A stretch of 64,000 bases of DNA from Planctomycetota bacterium (GTDB lineage Bacteria > Planctomycetota > UBA1135 > GCA-002686595), in NCBI GenBank assembly GCA_016795325.1, contig JAEUHY010000015.1, positions 434,001 to 498,000 on the forward strand, in the 5' to 3' direction. Below, piece after piece: positions 51,354 through 63,254 of this stretch. The notes beneath the pieces are model-generated. The model was not told the DNA's origin. It made no database searches and saw only the letters and a program-made list of their open reading frames with translations. Numbering within the stretch: position 1 is the first letter of the stretch; every line of letters begins with the position of its first letter. A program made the position numbers and the translations under genes.

Positions 51354-53453
51354 ATGCGTTCCACCGCTCTGCCCCGCGCGTTCCTCGCCGCCCTGCTCCT
51401 CGCTCCGCTCGCCTCCGCCGCGCGCGCGCTCGACGAGGGCATGTGGCTGTTCAACAATCCGCCGACCAAGCAGCTCAAGGAGCGCTACGGCTTCGACGTG
51501 TCTGCGCAGTGGCTCGAGCACGTGCAGAAGTCGGCCGTGCGCGTGTCGACGGGCGGCTCGGGTTCGATCGTCTCGGCCGACGGCCTGGTGATGACCAACC
51601 ACCACGTCGCCTCGGACATTCTGGCCAAGCTCTCGAGCGCGGAGCGCAACCTGCTCGACACGGGCTTCTATGCGAAGAACGTCGCTGACGAGCTCAAGTG
51701 CCCCGACCTGCACCTCGACGTGCTGTGGAAGATCGTCGACGTGACCGACAAGGTCGAAGGGGCCGCGGCGGGCAAGTCGACCGCCGAAGCCGGCGCAGCG
51801 CGCCGCGCGGCGATGACGCAGCTCGAGGACGAAGGCAAGAAGTCGACGGGCATGCACACGGAGGTCGTGACGCTCTATCAGGGCGGCCGCTACCACCAGT
51901 ACTTCTACAAGCGCTTCGAGGACATCCGCCTGGTGTTCGCGCCCGAGTCGGGCATCGCGTTCTACGGCGGCGACAACGACAACTTCGAGTACCCGCGCTA
52001 CTGCCTCGACGTCACGTTCTTCCGCATCTACGAGAACGACCAGCCCTTCAAGCCCGAGCACTTCCTGCGCTGGAGCCCGAATGGCGCCGCGGACAAGGAC
52101 CTGGTGTTCGTCGCGGGCCACCCCGGAAGCACGCAGCGCCTGAACACGGTGGCGCACCTGGAGTACCTGCGCGACGTGAGCGTGCCGTCGGTGCTCACGC
52201 GCCTGATGCGCCAGGAAGTCTGGCTCCAGGGCTACTCCGGCAAGAGCGCCGAGCACGCGCGCCAGGCCAAGGACGACCTGTTCGGCGTACAGAACAGCCG
52301 CAAGGTCTACGTGGGCCGCATGGCCGGCCTGCTCGATCCGGCGGTCTTCGACGCCAAGCGCGCCGAGGAGAAGGCGCTGCGCGAGGCGGTCGAGAAGAAT
52401 GCCGAGTGGAAGGCGAAGTGGGGCGACGCGTGGACGCAGGTCGAGCGCGCGCAGGCTTCCGCGCGCGAGATCGCCAAGCGCTACGCGGCGATCGGCGGCG
52501 GCAATGTGGCCCTGGGCGCCGACATGGCCGGCTTCGCGGCCACGCTCGTGCGGCTGGCCGACGAATTGCCCAAGGAGAGCGGCAAGCGCCTGCGCGAGTT
52601 CGGCGACGCTTCGTTGCCGCAGGTCTACCAGCGCCTGTACTCGCCCGCGCCGATCTATCCCGAGTTCGAGGTGATGCGGCTCGAGAGCGCGCTGTCGCTG
52701 ATGGCCGAACAACTCGGCGCGTCCGACCCGGTGGTCGTCGCCGCGCTCGCGGGCAAGTCGCCGCGCGCCCGCGCCGCGGAGTGCATCTACGGTTCGAAGC
52801 TGATGGACATCGACGAGCGCAAGAAGCTCGCCGACGGTGGCGCGGCCGCGCTCGCAGCCTCGACGGATCCGCTGATCGCGCTGGTCAAGACGCTCGATCC
52901 GCATTCGCGCACGCTGCGCAAGCGCTACGAGGACGAAGTGCAGTCCGTGGAGCGTGAGGCCTACGCGAAGATCGCCGCCGCGCGCTTCGCGGTGCAGGGC
53001 GAAGGCGTCTACCCCGACGCGACCTTCACGCTGCGCCTGTCGTACGGCGCGATCAAGGGCTACAGCGACGGCGAGCGCGAGATCCCGCCGTTCACGGACT
53101 TCGCCGGCGTGTTCGCCAAGGCGCAGGAGCGCGCCAGCGAAGCGGCGTACGCGCTTCCCCAAACCTGGAAGGGCGCGCAGGCCGCCGTGGCGCAGAAGAC
53201 CGCGTTCAACAACGTCTCGACCTGCGACATCATCGGCGGCAACTCGGGCTCGCCGCTGATCAACCGCGCCGGTGAAGTCGTCGGCCTGATCTTCGACGGC
53301 AACATCCAGAGCCTGATCGGCAACTACGCGTACTCCGACACGCAGGCGCGCGCGGTTTCCGTCGACAGCCGCGCGCTGCTCGGCGCGCTCGAGCAGGTCT
53401 ACATGGCCGAGCGCATCGCCAAGGAGATCCGCGGCTCGATCCAGTCGCGCTGA
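51354..53453 (+). CDS. S46-family dipeptidyl-peptidase
   Basis: A 699-residue secreted dipeptidyl peptidase of the DPP7/DPP11 family, found in asaccharolytic bacteria. A signal peptide (FLAALLLAPLASAARA) precedes the mature start DEGMWLFNNPP, which is diagnostic for S46. The chymotrypsin-like triad is visible: His in LVMTNHHVAS (residues 83/84), Asp in FYGGDNDNFEYPRY and Ser631 in IGGNSGSPLIN. The helical domain lies between. Length fits the family (about 700-720). Residues that set P1 preference were not assigned. A strong intrinsic terminator follows. With the S8 and S9 enzymes nearby, it suggests external protein breakdown. Confidence 0.95.
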   Translation: MRSTALPRAFLAALLLAPLASAARALDEGMWLFNNPPTKQLKERYGFDVSAQWLEHVQKSAVRVSTGGSGSIVSADGLVMTNHHVASDILAKLSSAERNLLDTGFYAKNVADELKCPDLHLDVLWKIVDVTDKVEGAAAGKSTAEAGAARRAAMTQLEDEGKKSTGMHTEVVTLYQGGRYHQYFYKRFEDIRLVFAPESGIAFYGGDNDNFEYPRYCLDVTFFRIYENDQPFKPEHFLRWSPNGAADKDLVFVAGHPGSTQRLNTVAHLEYLRDVSVPSVLTRLMRQEVWLQGYSGKSAEHARQAKDDLFGVQNSRKVYVGRMAGLLDPAVFDAKRAEEKALREAVEKNAEWKAKWGDAWTQVERAQASAREIAKRYAAIGGGNVALGADMAGFAATLVRLADELPKESGKRLREFGDASLPQVYQRLYSPAPIYPEFEVMRLESALSLMAEQLGASDPVVVAALAGKSPRARAAECIYGSKLMDIDERKKLADGGAAALAASTDPLIALVKTLDPHSRTLRKRYEDEVQSVEREAYAKIAAARFAVQGEGVYPDATFTLRLSYGAIKGYSDGEREIPPFTDFAGVFAKAQERASEAAYALPQTWKGAQAAVAQKTAFNNVSTCDIIGGNSGSPLINRAGEVVGLIFDGNIQSLIGNYAYSDTQARAVSVDSRALLGALEQVYMAERIAKEIRGSIQSR

Positions 53454-53467
53454 ACGCGCTCGATTCG

Positions 53468-53508
53468 CGCGCGCTCGAGCCGCTGGCTCGGGCGCGCGTT
53501 TTCGTTTC
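53468..53508 (+). terminator. Intrinsic terminator of the S46 peptidase gene
   Basis: A 14-bp stem (53468-53481/53485-53498, one T-G pair) with loop GCT, followed by TTTTCGTTTC. It starts 15 bp after the stop and separates the gene from convergent rlmN. Confidence 0.85.
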
Positions 53509-53523
53509 TGCTCGCCCGGCGCT

Positions 53524-54555
53524 TCAGCTCGTCTCGGCTCGCACTTCGTTCGCGACGCGCCGGCGCAGCGGCGTCGAGCGCGCGCGCAACTGCCCGCAGG
53601 CCCCTTCGACGTCTTGGGCGCCGCTCGTGCGCAGCGTGGCGATCACTCCGCGCGAGCGCAGGTGCGCCACCATCGCCTTGCCGCGTTCCTCCGCCGGCCG
53701 AGCGAAATCGAACCCGTCGACGCGGTTCCAGGGGATGAAGTTCACCATCGCACGGCGGCCCGCGAGCCACTCCGCGAGCGTGTGCAGTTCTTCGTCGCTG
53801 TCGTTCACGCCTTCGAGCAAGGTCCACTGCACCTGGAGCGGCCAGGTGATCGCGTCGGCGTACTCGAGCGCGAGTTCGAGCACCTCGCGCGGCTCGAGGC
53901 GCGGAGCGCGCGGCAGGAGCTCGCGCCGCAGCTGCGCGCGCGTGGTGTGCAGCGAGAGCGCCAGCGCCGGCCGCACGGCGTGCGTGCGCAGCGCGGCGAT
54001 CGCGTCGCGCTCGCCGACGGTCGAGAACACCAGGTGCTTGTGGGCCAGGCCGCCCTCGGTCCCCAGGTAGCGCAGCGCCGCAAGCACGTGCTCGAGGTTG
54101 TGCGCGGGTTCGCCCATGCCCATCAGCACCACGCGGCGGACCTCGGCGCGCGCGCGGGCCAGGGCCACCTGCGCGAGCATCTCGGCGCTCGTCACCTGCC
54201 GCAGCAGGCCGCCTTCGCCGGTCTTGCAGAACACGCAGCCGACGGCGCAGCCGACCTGCGTCGAGATGCACAGCCCGGCGCGCGCGAGCAGCACGGCCTC
54301 GACCGACGCGCCGTCGGCCAGCGCGATCAGCAGGCGCGTCGCGCCGTCGCTCGAGGGGTGCTCGGAACGCACGCTGGCGAGCGCGTCGAGCCTGCGGCGC
54401 AGCTCCGGCAGGGCCGCCAGGAGCCGCTTCGAGGCCGGGAAGCCGCGCACCTCGAGGGCCAGCTCGCGGCCCTTCAGCCAGCGCTGGAGCAGGGCGCGCA
54501 GCTGCTCCGGGCGAGCGCCGTTCTCGCGGGCGAAGTCGAGGATCGGATCGAGCAT
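53524..54555 (-). CDS. rlmN: 23S rRNA/tRNA adenine C2-methyltransferase, RlmN family
   Basis: A 343-residue radical-SAM methyltransferase that methylates C2 of an adenine in 23S rRNA and some tRNAs. The cluster motif C-x3-C-x2-C is in VGCAVGCVFCKTG. The two mechanistic cysteines are in GLCISTQ and near the C-terminus in EGACGQLRA. MGMGEPAHNLEHVLAAL, FSTVGERDAI, LALSLHTT and VNFIPWN are further family motifs. ATG 54555 is preferred, since RlmN homology begins soon after. A -10-like TACCGT lies 7 nt upstream of it. Cfr, the related resistance enzyme, is less likely in a housekeeping setting. Confidence 0.92.
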   Translation of the reverse strand: MLDPILDFARENGARPEQLRALLQRWLKGRELALEVRGFPASKRLLAALPELRRRLDALASVRSEHPSSDGATRLLIALADGASVEAVLLARAGLCISTQVGCAVGCVFCKTGEGGLLRQVTSAEMLAQVALARARAEVRRVVLMGMGEPAHNLEHVLAALRYLGTEGGLAHKHLVFSTVGERDAIAALRTHAVRPALALSLHTTRAQLRRELLPRAPRLEPREVLELALEYADAITWPLQVQWTLLEGVNDSDEELHTLAEWLAGRRAMVNFIPWNRVDGFDFARPAEERGKAMVAHLRSRGVIATLRTSGAQDVEGACGQLRARSTPLRRRVANEVRAETS

Positions 54556-54562
54556 CCGTCCC

Positions 54563-54568
54563 ACGGTA
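54563..54568 (-). promoter_or_regulatory. Predicted -10 element of rlmN, leaderless
   Basis: Minus-strand TACCGT, 7 nt before the ATG at 54555. No ribosome binding site. Confidence 0.35.
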
Positions 54569-54641
54569 ACCCCGGCCGCGCATCGGGCGGGGCCCCAACG
54601 TTCAGTCGCGCGTGTTGCAGAGTCGAAAAGAACCTGCCCCG

Positions 54642-56402
54642 ATGTCCCCTGACTGGCCCATCCCATCCGCCTTCGATGTCGTTTTCTTCACCGGCGCCGC
54701 GCCACGGGCGCAGGCGCTGGCGGAGCGGCTCAGCGCCGCCGGGGCCCGGGTGCGCTGGTGCAGCGGGCCGCCGGATGCGGCGTCGCCCCCGGCGGTGAAC
54801 GTCGACGCGGCCGCGATCGTCGAACTGGCGCAGCTCGCCGGCGAGCCACGCGGGGTCGGTGCGTGGATCGACGCCTGGCGCGCCGCCGGCGGTGGACCGG
54901 TGCTCGTGCTGGGCGCTGGCACGGACGCAGCGCGCGAGTTCGCGCTCGCCGCGGCCGCCGGCGCGGGCGATTTTCTGGCCCCCGAGGAGCCGCTCGAACT
55001 CGCGGTCGAGCGCGTGCGCGCCGCGCTCGTGCGCCACGCCGTCCGCGGACCCGCACAACGCTCGCCCGCGGCCGGGCAGATGGTCAGCGCCGACGAGATC
55101 TGCAGCATGTTGCGCGCCGCGGCCGAGCGCGCGCGCCGCAGCGCACACTCGCTCGGAGTGCTGTGCTTCGACCTCGATCCCGTGCGCCAGCTGATGGGCT
55201 CGCTGCCGGTCGCGCAGGCCGAGGCTTGGCTCGTGCGCCTGGGCGAACGACTGCGCAGCGCCTGCCGTTCGGACGATCGGCTCGCGCGGTTGCGCAGCGC
55301 GCGCGCGAGCGACAGCGTGAGCCGCACCAGCCGCGGCGAGTTCGTGCTCGTGCTCGAAGGGCGTTTCGACGAGGCGCGCTTGCTCGCCCTCGCGCGCAGG
55401 CTCGCGGCCTTGGTCCGCGAGCCGCTCGACGTGGGCGGCCACACGTTGGCGGCTTCGTGCTACGTGGGCGCCGCGCTGTGGTCGGCGGATGCGCCGGCCG
55501 AGGAGTTGCTCGAACACGCGCGCGCGGCGGCCTTCGCGGCGCGGCGCGCCGGACTTGGCGCCTCCGTGTTCTTCGACGCCGATCTCAAGCAGCGCGCCGT
55601 GGCGCGCGCGGAGCTCGAATCGGCGCTGCGCGGGGCGCTCGAGCGCGGCGAGTTCGAGTTGCACTACCAACCGCGCATGTGCGTCGCGACCGGCCGCACG
55701 CTGGGCTTCGAGGCGCTGCTGCGCTGGCGTTTGCCCGGTCGCGGACTGGTCTCGCCGGCCGAGTTCATCCCGATCGCCGAGGAGACCGGACTGATCGTTC
55801 CGCTCGGGCGTTGGGTGCTGGGTGAGGCCTGCGCGCAGGCCATGCGTTGGCAGGCGCAGGGCTTCGAGCCGACGCACATGGCCGTCAACCTCTCGCCGCT
55901 GCAGTTCCGCGATCCGCGACTGTTCGCGGACGTCGAGTCCGCGCTGCGTCGCTCGCAGCTCGACCCGCGCTGGCTCGAGTTGGAGCTGACCGAGTCGAGC
56001 CTGATGCACGATGTCGACGCCGTGAGCGCGGCGCTGCAGCGCTTCAAGACGCTGGGCATCACGATCTCGATCGACGACTTCGGCACGGGCTACTCCTCGC
56101 TCGCGTACCTGCGCCGCCTGCCGATCGATGCGCTCAAGATCGACCGCTCGTTCCTGCGCGAGGTGACGCGCGAGCCCGACGACGCTTCGATCGCGACCGC
56201 GATCGTGCTGCTGGCCAAGTGCCTGCGCCTGCGCGTCGTGGCCGAAGGCGTGGAAACGCCGGGCCAACTCGCGTTCCTGCGCATCCTCAAGTGCGACGAG
56301 GCGCAGGGCTACCTGTTCGCGCGGCCTGCGCCGGCGAACGAGTGCGAGCGTTGGCTCACGCGCTCGGGCGACACGACCGACGAGCGCGCCGCAGCGGCGT
56401 GA
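54642..56402 (+). CDS. c-di-GMP phosphodiesterase (EAL) with degenerate receiver-like and GGDEF regions
   Basis: A 586-residue signalling protein. Residues 1-125 look like a degenerate receiver (FDVVFFTGAAP, PVLVLGAGTD). Residues 140-325 resemble a GGDEF domain that has lost its signature: SRGEFVLVLEG stands where GGDEF should be, so no cyclase activity is expected. The EAL domain from about 330 is intact: Glu357 in FEALLRW, MAVNLSPLQF, LELTESSLM, ISIDDFGTGYSSLAYL, DALKIDRSF, VAEGVETPGQL and EAQGYLFARP. It should hydrolyse c-di-GMP, with the upstream regions as sensors. There are no membrane segments. ATG 54642 is chosen; a TTG 30 bp earlier is the alternative. Confidence 0.92.
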   Translation: MSPDWPIPSAFDVVFFTGAAPRAQALAERLSAAGARVRWCSGPPDAASPPAVNVDAAAIVELAQLAGEPRGVGAWIDAWRAAGGGPVLVLGAGTDAAREFALAAAAGAGDFLAPEEPLELAVERVRAALVRHAVRGPAQRSPAAGQMVSADEICSMLRAAAERARRSAHSLGVLCFDLDPVRQLMGSLPVAQAEAWLVRLGERLRSACRSDDRLARLRSARASDSVSRTSRGEFVLVLEGRFDEARLLALARRLAALVREPLDVGGHTLAASCYVGAALWSADAPAEELLEHARAAAFAARRAGLGASVFFDADLKQRAVARAELESALRGALERGEFELHYQPRMCVATGRTLGFEALLRWRLPGRGLVSPAEFIPIAEETGLIVPLGRWVLGEACAQAMRWQAQGFEPTHMAVNLSPLQFRDPRLFADVESALRRSQLDPRWLELELTESSLMHDVDAVSAALQRFKTLGITISIDDFGTGYSSLAYLRRLPIDALKIDRSFLREVTREPDDASIATAIVLLAKCLRLRVVAEGVETPGQLAFLRILKCDEAQGYLFARPAPANECERWLTRSGDTTDERAAAA

Positions 56403-56408
56403 GGCGCG

Positions 56409-57746
56409 CTACTTCGCTTCGGTGATGTCGATCATGCGCTGCAGCGCCGCGCGGGCGTGGCGCACCAACACGGCGCGTTCCGAATCGCCCTTGCGGTCGA
56501 GCGCGCCGCTCTGTTCGTCGACCACGTCGCCCGCGTAGACGCGGTTGATCGCCGGCGCCTTGCCCTGCCGCAGCAGGTCGAGCAACCCCGCCAGATGCGG
56601 CGGGTCGTTGCGGCTCATCGTCGCGCAGCCGCAGCCCATGGAGTGGAACGCCGGGTCGGGGATGTCGGCGAGGTGCACGACCTCGACGCCGCGCTGGCGG
56701 CCTTGCTCGCGCGCGTTCTTGACGAAGTGCCCCTCGGTGCCGATCGCGAGCTTCGCGCCCGGCGCGGCCTTCATCACCGCCTCCCACAGGAAGTTGGTCG
56801 AGCCGCTGCCGTCGGCGGCTTGCACGACCTCGAGCTTCGATTCGGGGTGCACGAGCACCGTGTAGCCGCGCTCGCGCCAGTAGTTGACCTGCGCGGGGGA
56901 GAACACGGTGTGCACGCCGCAGTAGCTGCCCCACAGGATCATCTCGGCGCGGTCGAGCGAGGCCAGGCCGCCTTCGATCGTCTTGTCGCTCAATTTGATC
57001 GCGCCGCGCGCGACCTGCGGATCAGGCAGCGCGACGACCTTCGACAGGTCCATGCCGAGCTTGTACGCCGTGTTGCGGCCCAGGTGTTGGTCGGGCACGA
57101 ACAGGATCTTCTTGCCCTGCCGGCGCGCCCACTCGACGACCTTGGGCGCGTTCGAACTCGTGCACACGGCGCCGCCGGTGCGGCCCGCGAGCGCCTTGAT
57201 GCGCCCGCCGGTGTTCATGTACGCGATCACCGTGAGGTCGTCGCCGTAGCGCTCGATCAACTGCTCGGCGACGGGCTCGACCATGTAGTCCTTGGCGAGC
57301 ATCTCCATCGTGCAGCCCGCCTTGGGATTGGTGATCCACACCGACTGGTCGGGGTTGGCGAGGATCGCGATCGACTCGGCCATGAAGTGCACGGCGGATT
57401 CGACGATGACCTTCTTGTGCGGATTGCGGGCCGCCTGCAGCGCGAGCTGGTAGCTGTCCGAGACGGCGCCGCCGTAGCGCTCGACGAGCTTCACGATCTC
57501 TCCGCCCATGTAGAAGTGCGCGACGAGCAGCAGCGAATCACCGAAGTGTTCGAGCGCGGGTCCGGCGTACTTGTCGAGCCAAGGCAACACGGTGCCCGGC
57601 TTGCGGTCGGGCAGCCGCATGTACTCCTCCGCGTACGGCTTGAACTCCGCCTGGTACCAGTCGAGCGGCAGGTCGGTCTGGCAGATGTTGATGTCCGGAT
57701 CGAGGCGGATGCCGGAGCTGGCGGGCGGCAGGGGAGCGGTGTGCAC
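56409..57746 (-). CDS. nadA: Quinolinate synthase
   Basis: A 445-residue Fe-S enzyme that condenses iminoaspartate and dihydroxyacetone phosphate to quinolinate in NAD synthesis. The three cluster cysteines fit NPKAGCTMEML, GSYCGVHTVF and SMGCGCATMSR. Other motifs: LLVAHFYMGGEIV, GGAVSDSYQLA, VIAYMNTGGRIKALA, FVPDQHLGRN, VLVHPES and GTEGHFV. It is longer than the common 300-370 residue form, with about 60 extra N-terminal residues and a longer C-terminus. nadB and nadC are not in the window. It is convergent with the EAL gene (6 bp apart). Confidence 0.95.
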   Translation of the reverse strand: MHTAPLPPASSGIRLDPDINICQTDLPLDWYQAEFKPYAEEYMRLPDRKPGTVLPWLDKYAGPALEHFGDSLLLVAHFYMGGEIVKLVERYGGAVSDSYQLALQAARNPHKKVIVESAVHFMAESIAILANPDQSVWITNPKAGCTMEMLAKDYMVEPVAEQLIERYGDDLTVIAYMNTGGRIKALAGRTGGAVCTSSNAPKVVEWARRQGKKILFVPDQHLGRNTAYKLGMDLSKVVALPDPQVARGAIKLSDKTIEGGLASLDRAEMILWGSYCGVHTVFSPAQVNYWRERGYTVLVHPESKLEVVQAADGSGSTNFLWEAVMKAAPGAKLAIGTEGHFVKNAREQGRQRGVEVVHLADIPDPAFHSMGCGCATMSRNDPPHLAGLLDLLRQGKAPAINRVYAGDVVDEQSGALDRKGDSERAVLVRHARAALQRMIDITEAK

Positions 57747-57859
57747 GGGTGTGGTCGTAAGAGATGACGGAAGTGTTGGCTTCGAGCTGGAGTTGGCGTT
57801 CCAAGCGCGCCGAAGGTGCGCCTTGCGCGCGCGGCTCAGCGCTCCGCGGCGGACCTCGT

Positions 57860-57888
57860 TTGGCGCATCGTCGTCTCCAAACTAGCAT
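57860..57888 (+). promoter_or_regulatory. Predicted sigma70 promoter
   Basis: TTGGCG (57860-57865), 17-bp spacer, TAGCAT (57883-57888), 30 nt before ATG 57919. The layout is the same as at the guaB promoter. Confidence 0.55.
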
Positions 57889-57918
57889 GCGGCGCGCGAG
57901 AAGCCCCGCGCTGCGCCC

Positions 57919-60027
57919 ATGTCCGTTTTCCACCGCTACCTGATCGTTGCACTCGGCGTGCTGGCGCTGCTCTGGGAGGGCGCTCGGGCGCGCGCACAGG
58001 AAATTTCGACGGCTCTGCCGGCCGACGCAGCGCTGCGCGTGTCGGGCAGCGTGCGCATCGCACCCGGCGCGCACGTGCGCAAGCCCAGCGCTGTTCCGGA
58101 CAGCCCCGTTCGCGCCGTCGTCTACGCGCGCGCCCTGCGCAACGCCGTGATCGACCTGCGCGGCGTCAGCCTCGCTAGCGACACGGCGGGCGAGACGCTC
58201 GACCGCGCGCGCGACTGCGGGCTGCTGCTGATCGACTGCGAGAACGTCACGGTGCGCGGCGGCGAACTGCGCGGCTTCAAGCTCGGGCTGTTCGCGCGCA
58301 ACTGCAAGGGCCTGGTGATCGAGGGGCTGCGCGTCGAGAGCGGCTTCTCCCAGCGCCTGGCCAGCACGGCGGTCGCCGCCGATCCCGTCGACGAACTCAA
58401 CCGGCGCGACAACGAACTGAGCGAGTGGCTCTCGAACTACGGCGCGGCGATCGCGCTCGTGGGCTGCGACGGAGCGCGCGTGCGCACGTCGCGCGCTCGC
58501 CACGCGCAGAACGGCCTGCTGCTCGAGCGCTCGAGCCGCGTGCAGGTTTACGACAACGACTTCTCGTTCCTCTCGGGTTGGGGGATCGCGCTGTACCGCT
58601 CGTCGGAGTGCGTGATCGCGCGCAATCGCTGCGACGCGTGCGTGCGCGGCTACGCCAACGGCTCGAGCGCGGGAGGGCGAGGTTCGGCGGGGCAGGGCTC
58701 GGCGGGGATCCTGCTCACCGAACGCTGCTCCGACAACGTGCTGGCGCACAACTTCGCGCGCGGCTGCGGCGACGGGATCAGCTTGTTCGCCGGGCTCGAC
58801 CTCGTGCAGGGGCGCGCCTCGTCGCGCGGCGAACGTGCGCCGAGCGGCTGCGACCGCAACCTGCTCTACGCGAACGACGTCTCGCGCGCTGCGCGCAACG
58901 GGCTCGAGCTTGACTTCTCACGCGAGAATCGCGTGATCGAAAACACCGCGGACGCCTGCCAGCAACACGGACTCGCCGCCAGCTATTGCGAGCGCCTGAC
59001 CATCGTCGAGAACTCCTTTGACGGCGCGCGCGGGAGCGGCGTCGCGCTGGCCCATTGCCAGGATGCGTGGATTGCGCGCAACGTGATCGAACGCTGCGGC
59101 GCGGGCCTCGACGTCGCGTGGTATCCGCCCAGCGCGGCGAACGCGGTCGACGCCTTCGCACGGGTGCGCGACACCGCCTCGCGCGACCACTGGGTGTGGG
59201 GCAACGCCTTCGCCGAGAACGCAGCGGACCTGCGCATCCGCGCGAGCAAGGGCCTGTGCTTCGCGGAGAACGTGTTCGAGCCGCGGCCCGACGAAGGGCT
59301 CAACGCGCCGGGCTTGAGCCTCGCGGACGGGGACCCGAGCGGCATGGAGCCGCGCGAACTGCTGCGCGGACTCGGCGGATTCCTGCCGCGCGGCTCGCTG
59401 ATCGAAACCTCGCTGCGCACGCCGCCGCCCGCGCCGCCCGAGGACTTCACGCTCCGGGAGCGCGTCGAGGTCGGCGAACTCCCCGGCCCCGCGGCGCGCG
59501 CACCTGCGGCGCCGAGCGCGATCGTCGTCGGCGAGTGGGGCCCGTGGGATCCCGAGAGCGGGGAAGCGCGTCCGACGCCCCGCGCGGCGGGCGGGTTGCT
59601 CGCCGGCTGCGGCTGGGACGTGGCCTGGGCCTCGTGGCGCGACGGCGCCGATCCACGCGCGGGCGGTGCGAAGGCCTGGCGCGAGTTCGTCGACGCGAAC
59701 GCCGCGCTCCGCGCGAAGGTCGACACGCTCACCGACCCGTGGGGTGGACGGAGCGAGGCCCGCGCGGCGGTGGGCGAGACGCGCATGGGGCTGATCGCCA
59801 CGGCGCGCGTCCAACTGCCCGCCGGACGCTACGTCCTGCGCGCTGTGTCCGACGACGGAGTGCGTGTGCGCGTCGACGGCAAACGCGTGCTCGAGAACTG
59901 GACCTGGCACACCGAGACGGCCGACGAAGCGACGCTCGAACTCGGCGCGGGCGAGCACGTGGTCGAGGTCGACTACTTCCAGTACGACGGCGGCGCGGTG
60001 CTCACGCTCGATCTGATCGCGCGCTGA
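57919..60027 (+). CDS. Secreted right-handed beta-helix protein with C-terminal PA14-like domain
   Basis: A 702-residue secreted protein. A signal peptide (YLIVALGVLALLWEGARARAQ) precedes a right-handed parallel beta-helix over about residues 90-460. Its coils include CENVTVRGGELRGFKLGLF, NCKGLVIEGLRVESGF, RSSECVIARNRCDACVRG, RCSDNVLAHNFARGCGDG and YCERLTIVENSFDGARGSG. A Pro/Ala-rich linker follows near 510. Residues 620-702 (LPAGRYVLRAVSDDGVRVRV, then DGKRVLENWTWH to VEVDYFQYDGGAVLTLDLIA) resemble PA14, a carbohydrate-binding fold. Polysaccharide binding or cleavage is plausible; no catalytic residues are assigned. Confidence 0.87.
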   Translation: MSVFHRYLIVALGVLALLWEGARARAQEISTALPADAALRVSGSVRIAPGAHVRKPSAVPDSPVRAVVYARALRNAVIDLRGVSLASDTAGETLDRARDCGLLLIDCENVTVRGGELRGFKLGLFARNCKGLVIEGLRVESGFSQRLASTAVAADPVDELNRRDNELSEWLSNYGAAIALVGCDGARVRTSRARHAQNGLLLERSSRVQVYDNDFSFLSGWGIALYRSSECVIARNRCDACVRGYANGSSAGGRGSAGQGSAGILLTERCSDNVLAHNFARGCGDGISLFAGLDLVQGRASSRGERAPSGCDRNLLYANDVSRAARNGLELDFSRENRVIENTADACQQHGLAASYCERLTIVENSFDGARGSGVALAHCQDAWIARNVIERCGAGLDVAWYPPSAANAVDAFARVRDTASRDHWVWGNAFAENAADLRIRASKGLCFAENVFEPRPDEGLNAPGLSLADGDPSGMEPRELLRGLGGFLPRGSLIETSLRTPPPAPPEDFTLRERVEVGELPGPAARAPAAPSAIVVGEWGPWDPESGEARPTPRAAGGLLAGCGWDVAWASWRDGADPRAGGAKAWREFVDANAALRAKVDTLTDPWGGRSEARAAVGETRMGLIATARVQLPAGRYVLRAVSDDGVRVRVDGKRVLENWTWHTETADEATLELGAGEHVVEVDYFQYDGGAVLTLDLIAR

Positions 60028-60046
60028 GCGAGCGCTCCCCACGGCG

Positions 60047-60090
60047 AGAAAAAACCGGCGGCCGGACGAAAGCAGCTCGTCCGACCGCCG
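60047..60090 (-). terminator. Intrinsic terminator of aceBA
   Basis: Read on the minus strand: a 6+7-bp stem with one mismatch (60090-60077/60069-60056) and 7-nt loop, followed by six T (60054-60049). It lies 73 bp beyond the aceA stop. Confidence 0.8.
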
Positions 60091-60162
60091 AATCGCTCAC
60101 TGTGGAGCGTGACGCCGACGCAGCATCTCGTCGTCGGCGCATTTCCTTGGCGCAGGCCGCGC

Positions 60163-61491
<1,329 letters not shown>

Positions 61492-61493
61492 GG

Positions 61494-63125
<1,632 letters not shown>

Positions 63126-63134
63126 GTTCGAGGG

Positions 63135-63190
63135 GGACGGCGGATGAGCCGTCCACGACGAAGTAACCGACCCTTGCGGTGCGGGGGCAA
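63135..63190 (-). promoter_or_regulatory. aceBA promoter with inverted repeat at the start site
   Basis: Minus-strand -35 TTGCCC (63190-63185), 18-bp spacer, -10 TTACTT (63166-63161). A perfect 7-bp inverted repeat GGACGGC/GCCGTCC (63154-63148/63141-63135) begins about where transcription should start. It is either an operator or a hairpin at the mRNA 5' end. Confidence 0.45.
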
Positions 63191-63254
63191 ACCGGACGCG
63201 AAGATTCCTTGCGCCGGCGCAGTCGAAGCGGAAAGAGCTTCCCGCGCGCCGCGC

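Noticed and set aside
53524..54555. Cfr-type antibiotic resistance methyltransferase
   Set aside because: Cfr and RlmN share the motifs seen, but there is no mobile element or resistance context. Housekeeping RlmN is simpler. A phylogeny would decide.
54642..55600. Diguanylate cyclase activity in the EAL protein
   Set aside because: The GGDEF signature is replaced by RGEF, so only the phosphodiesterase half is expected to be active.
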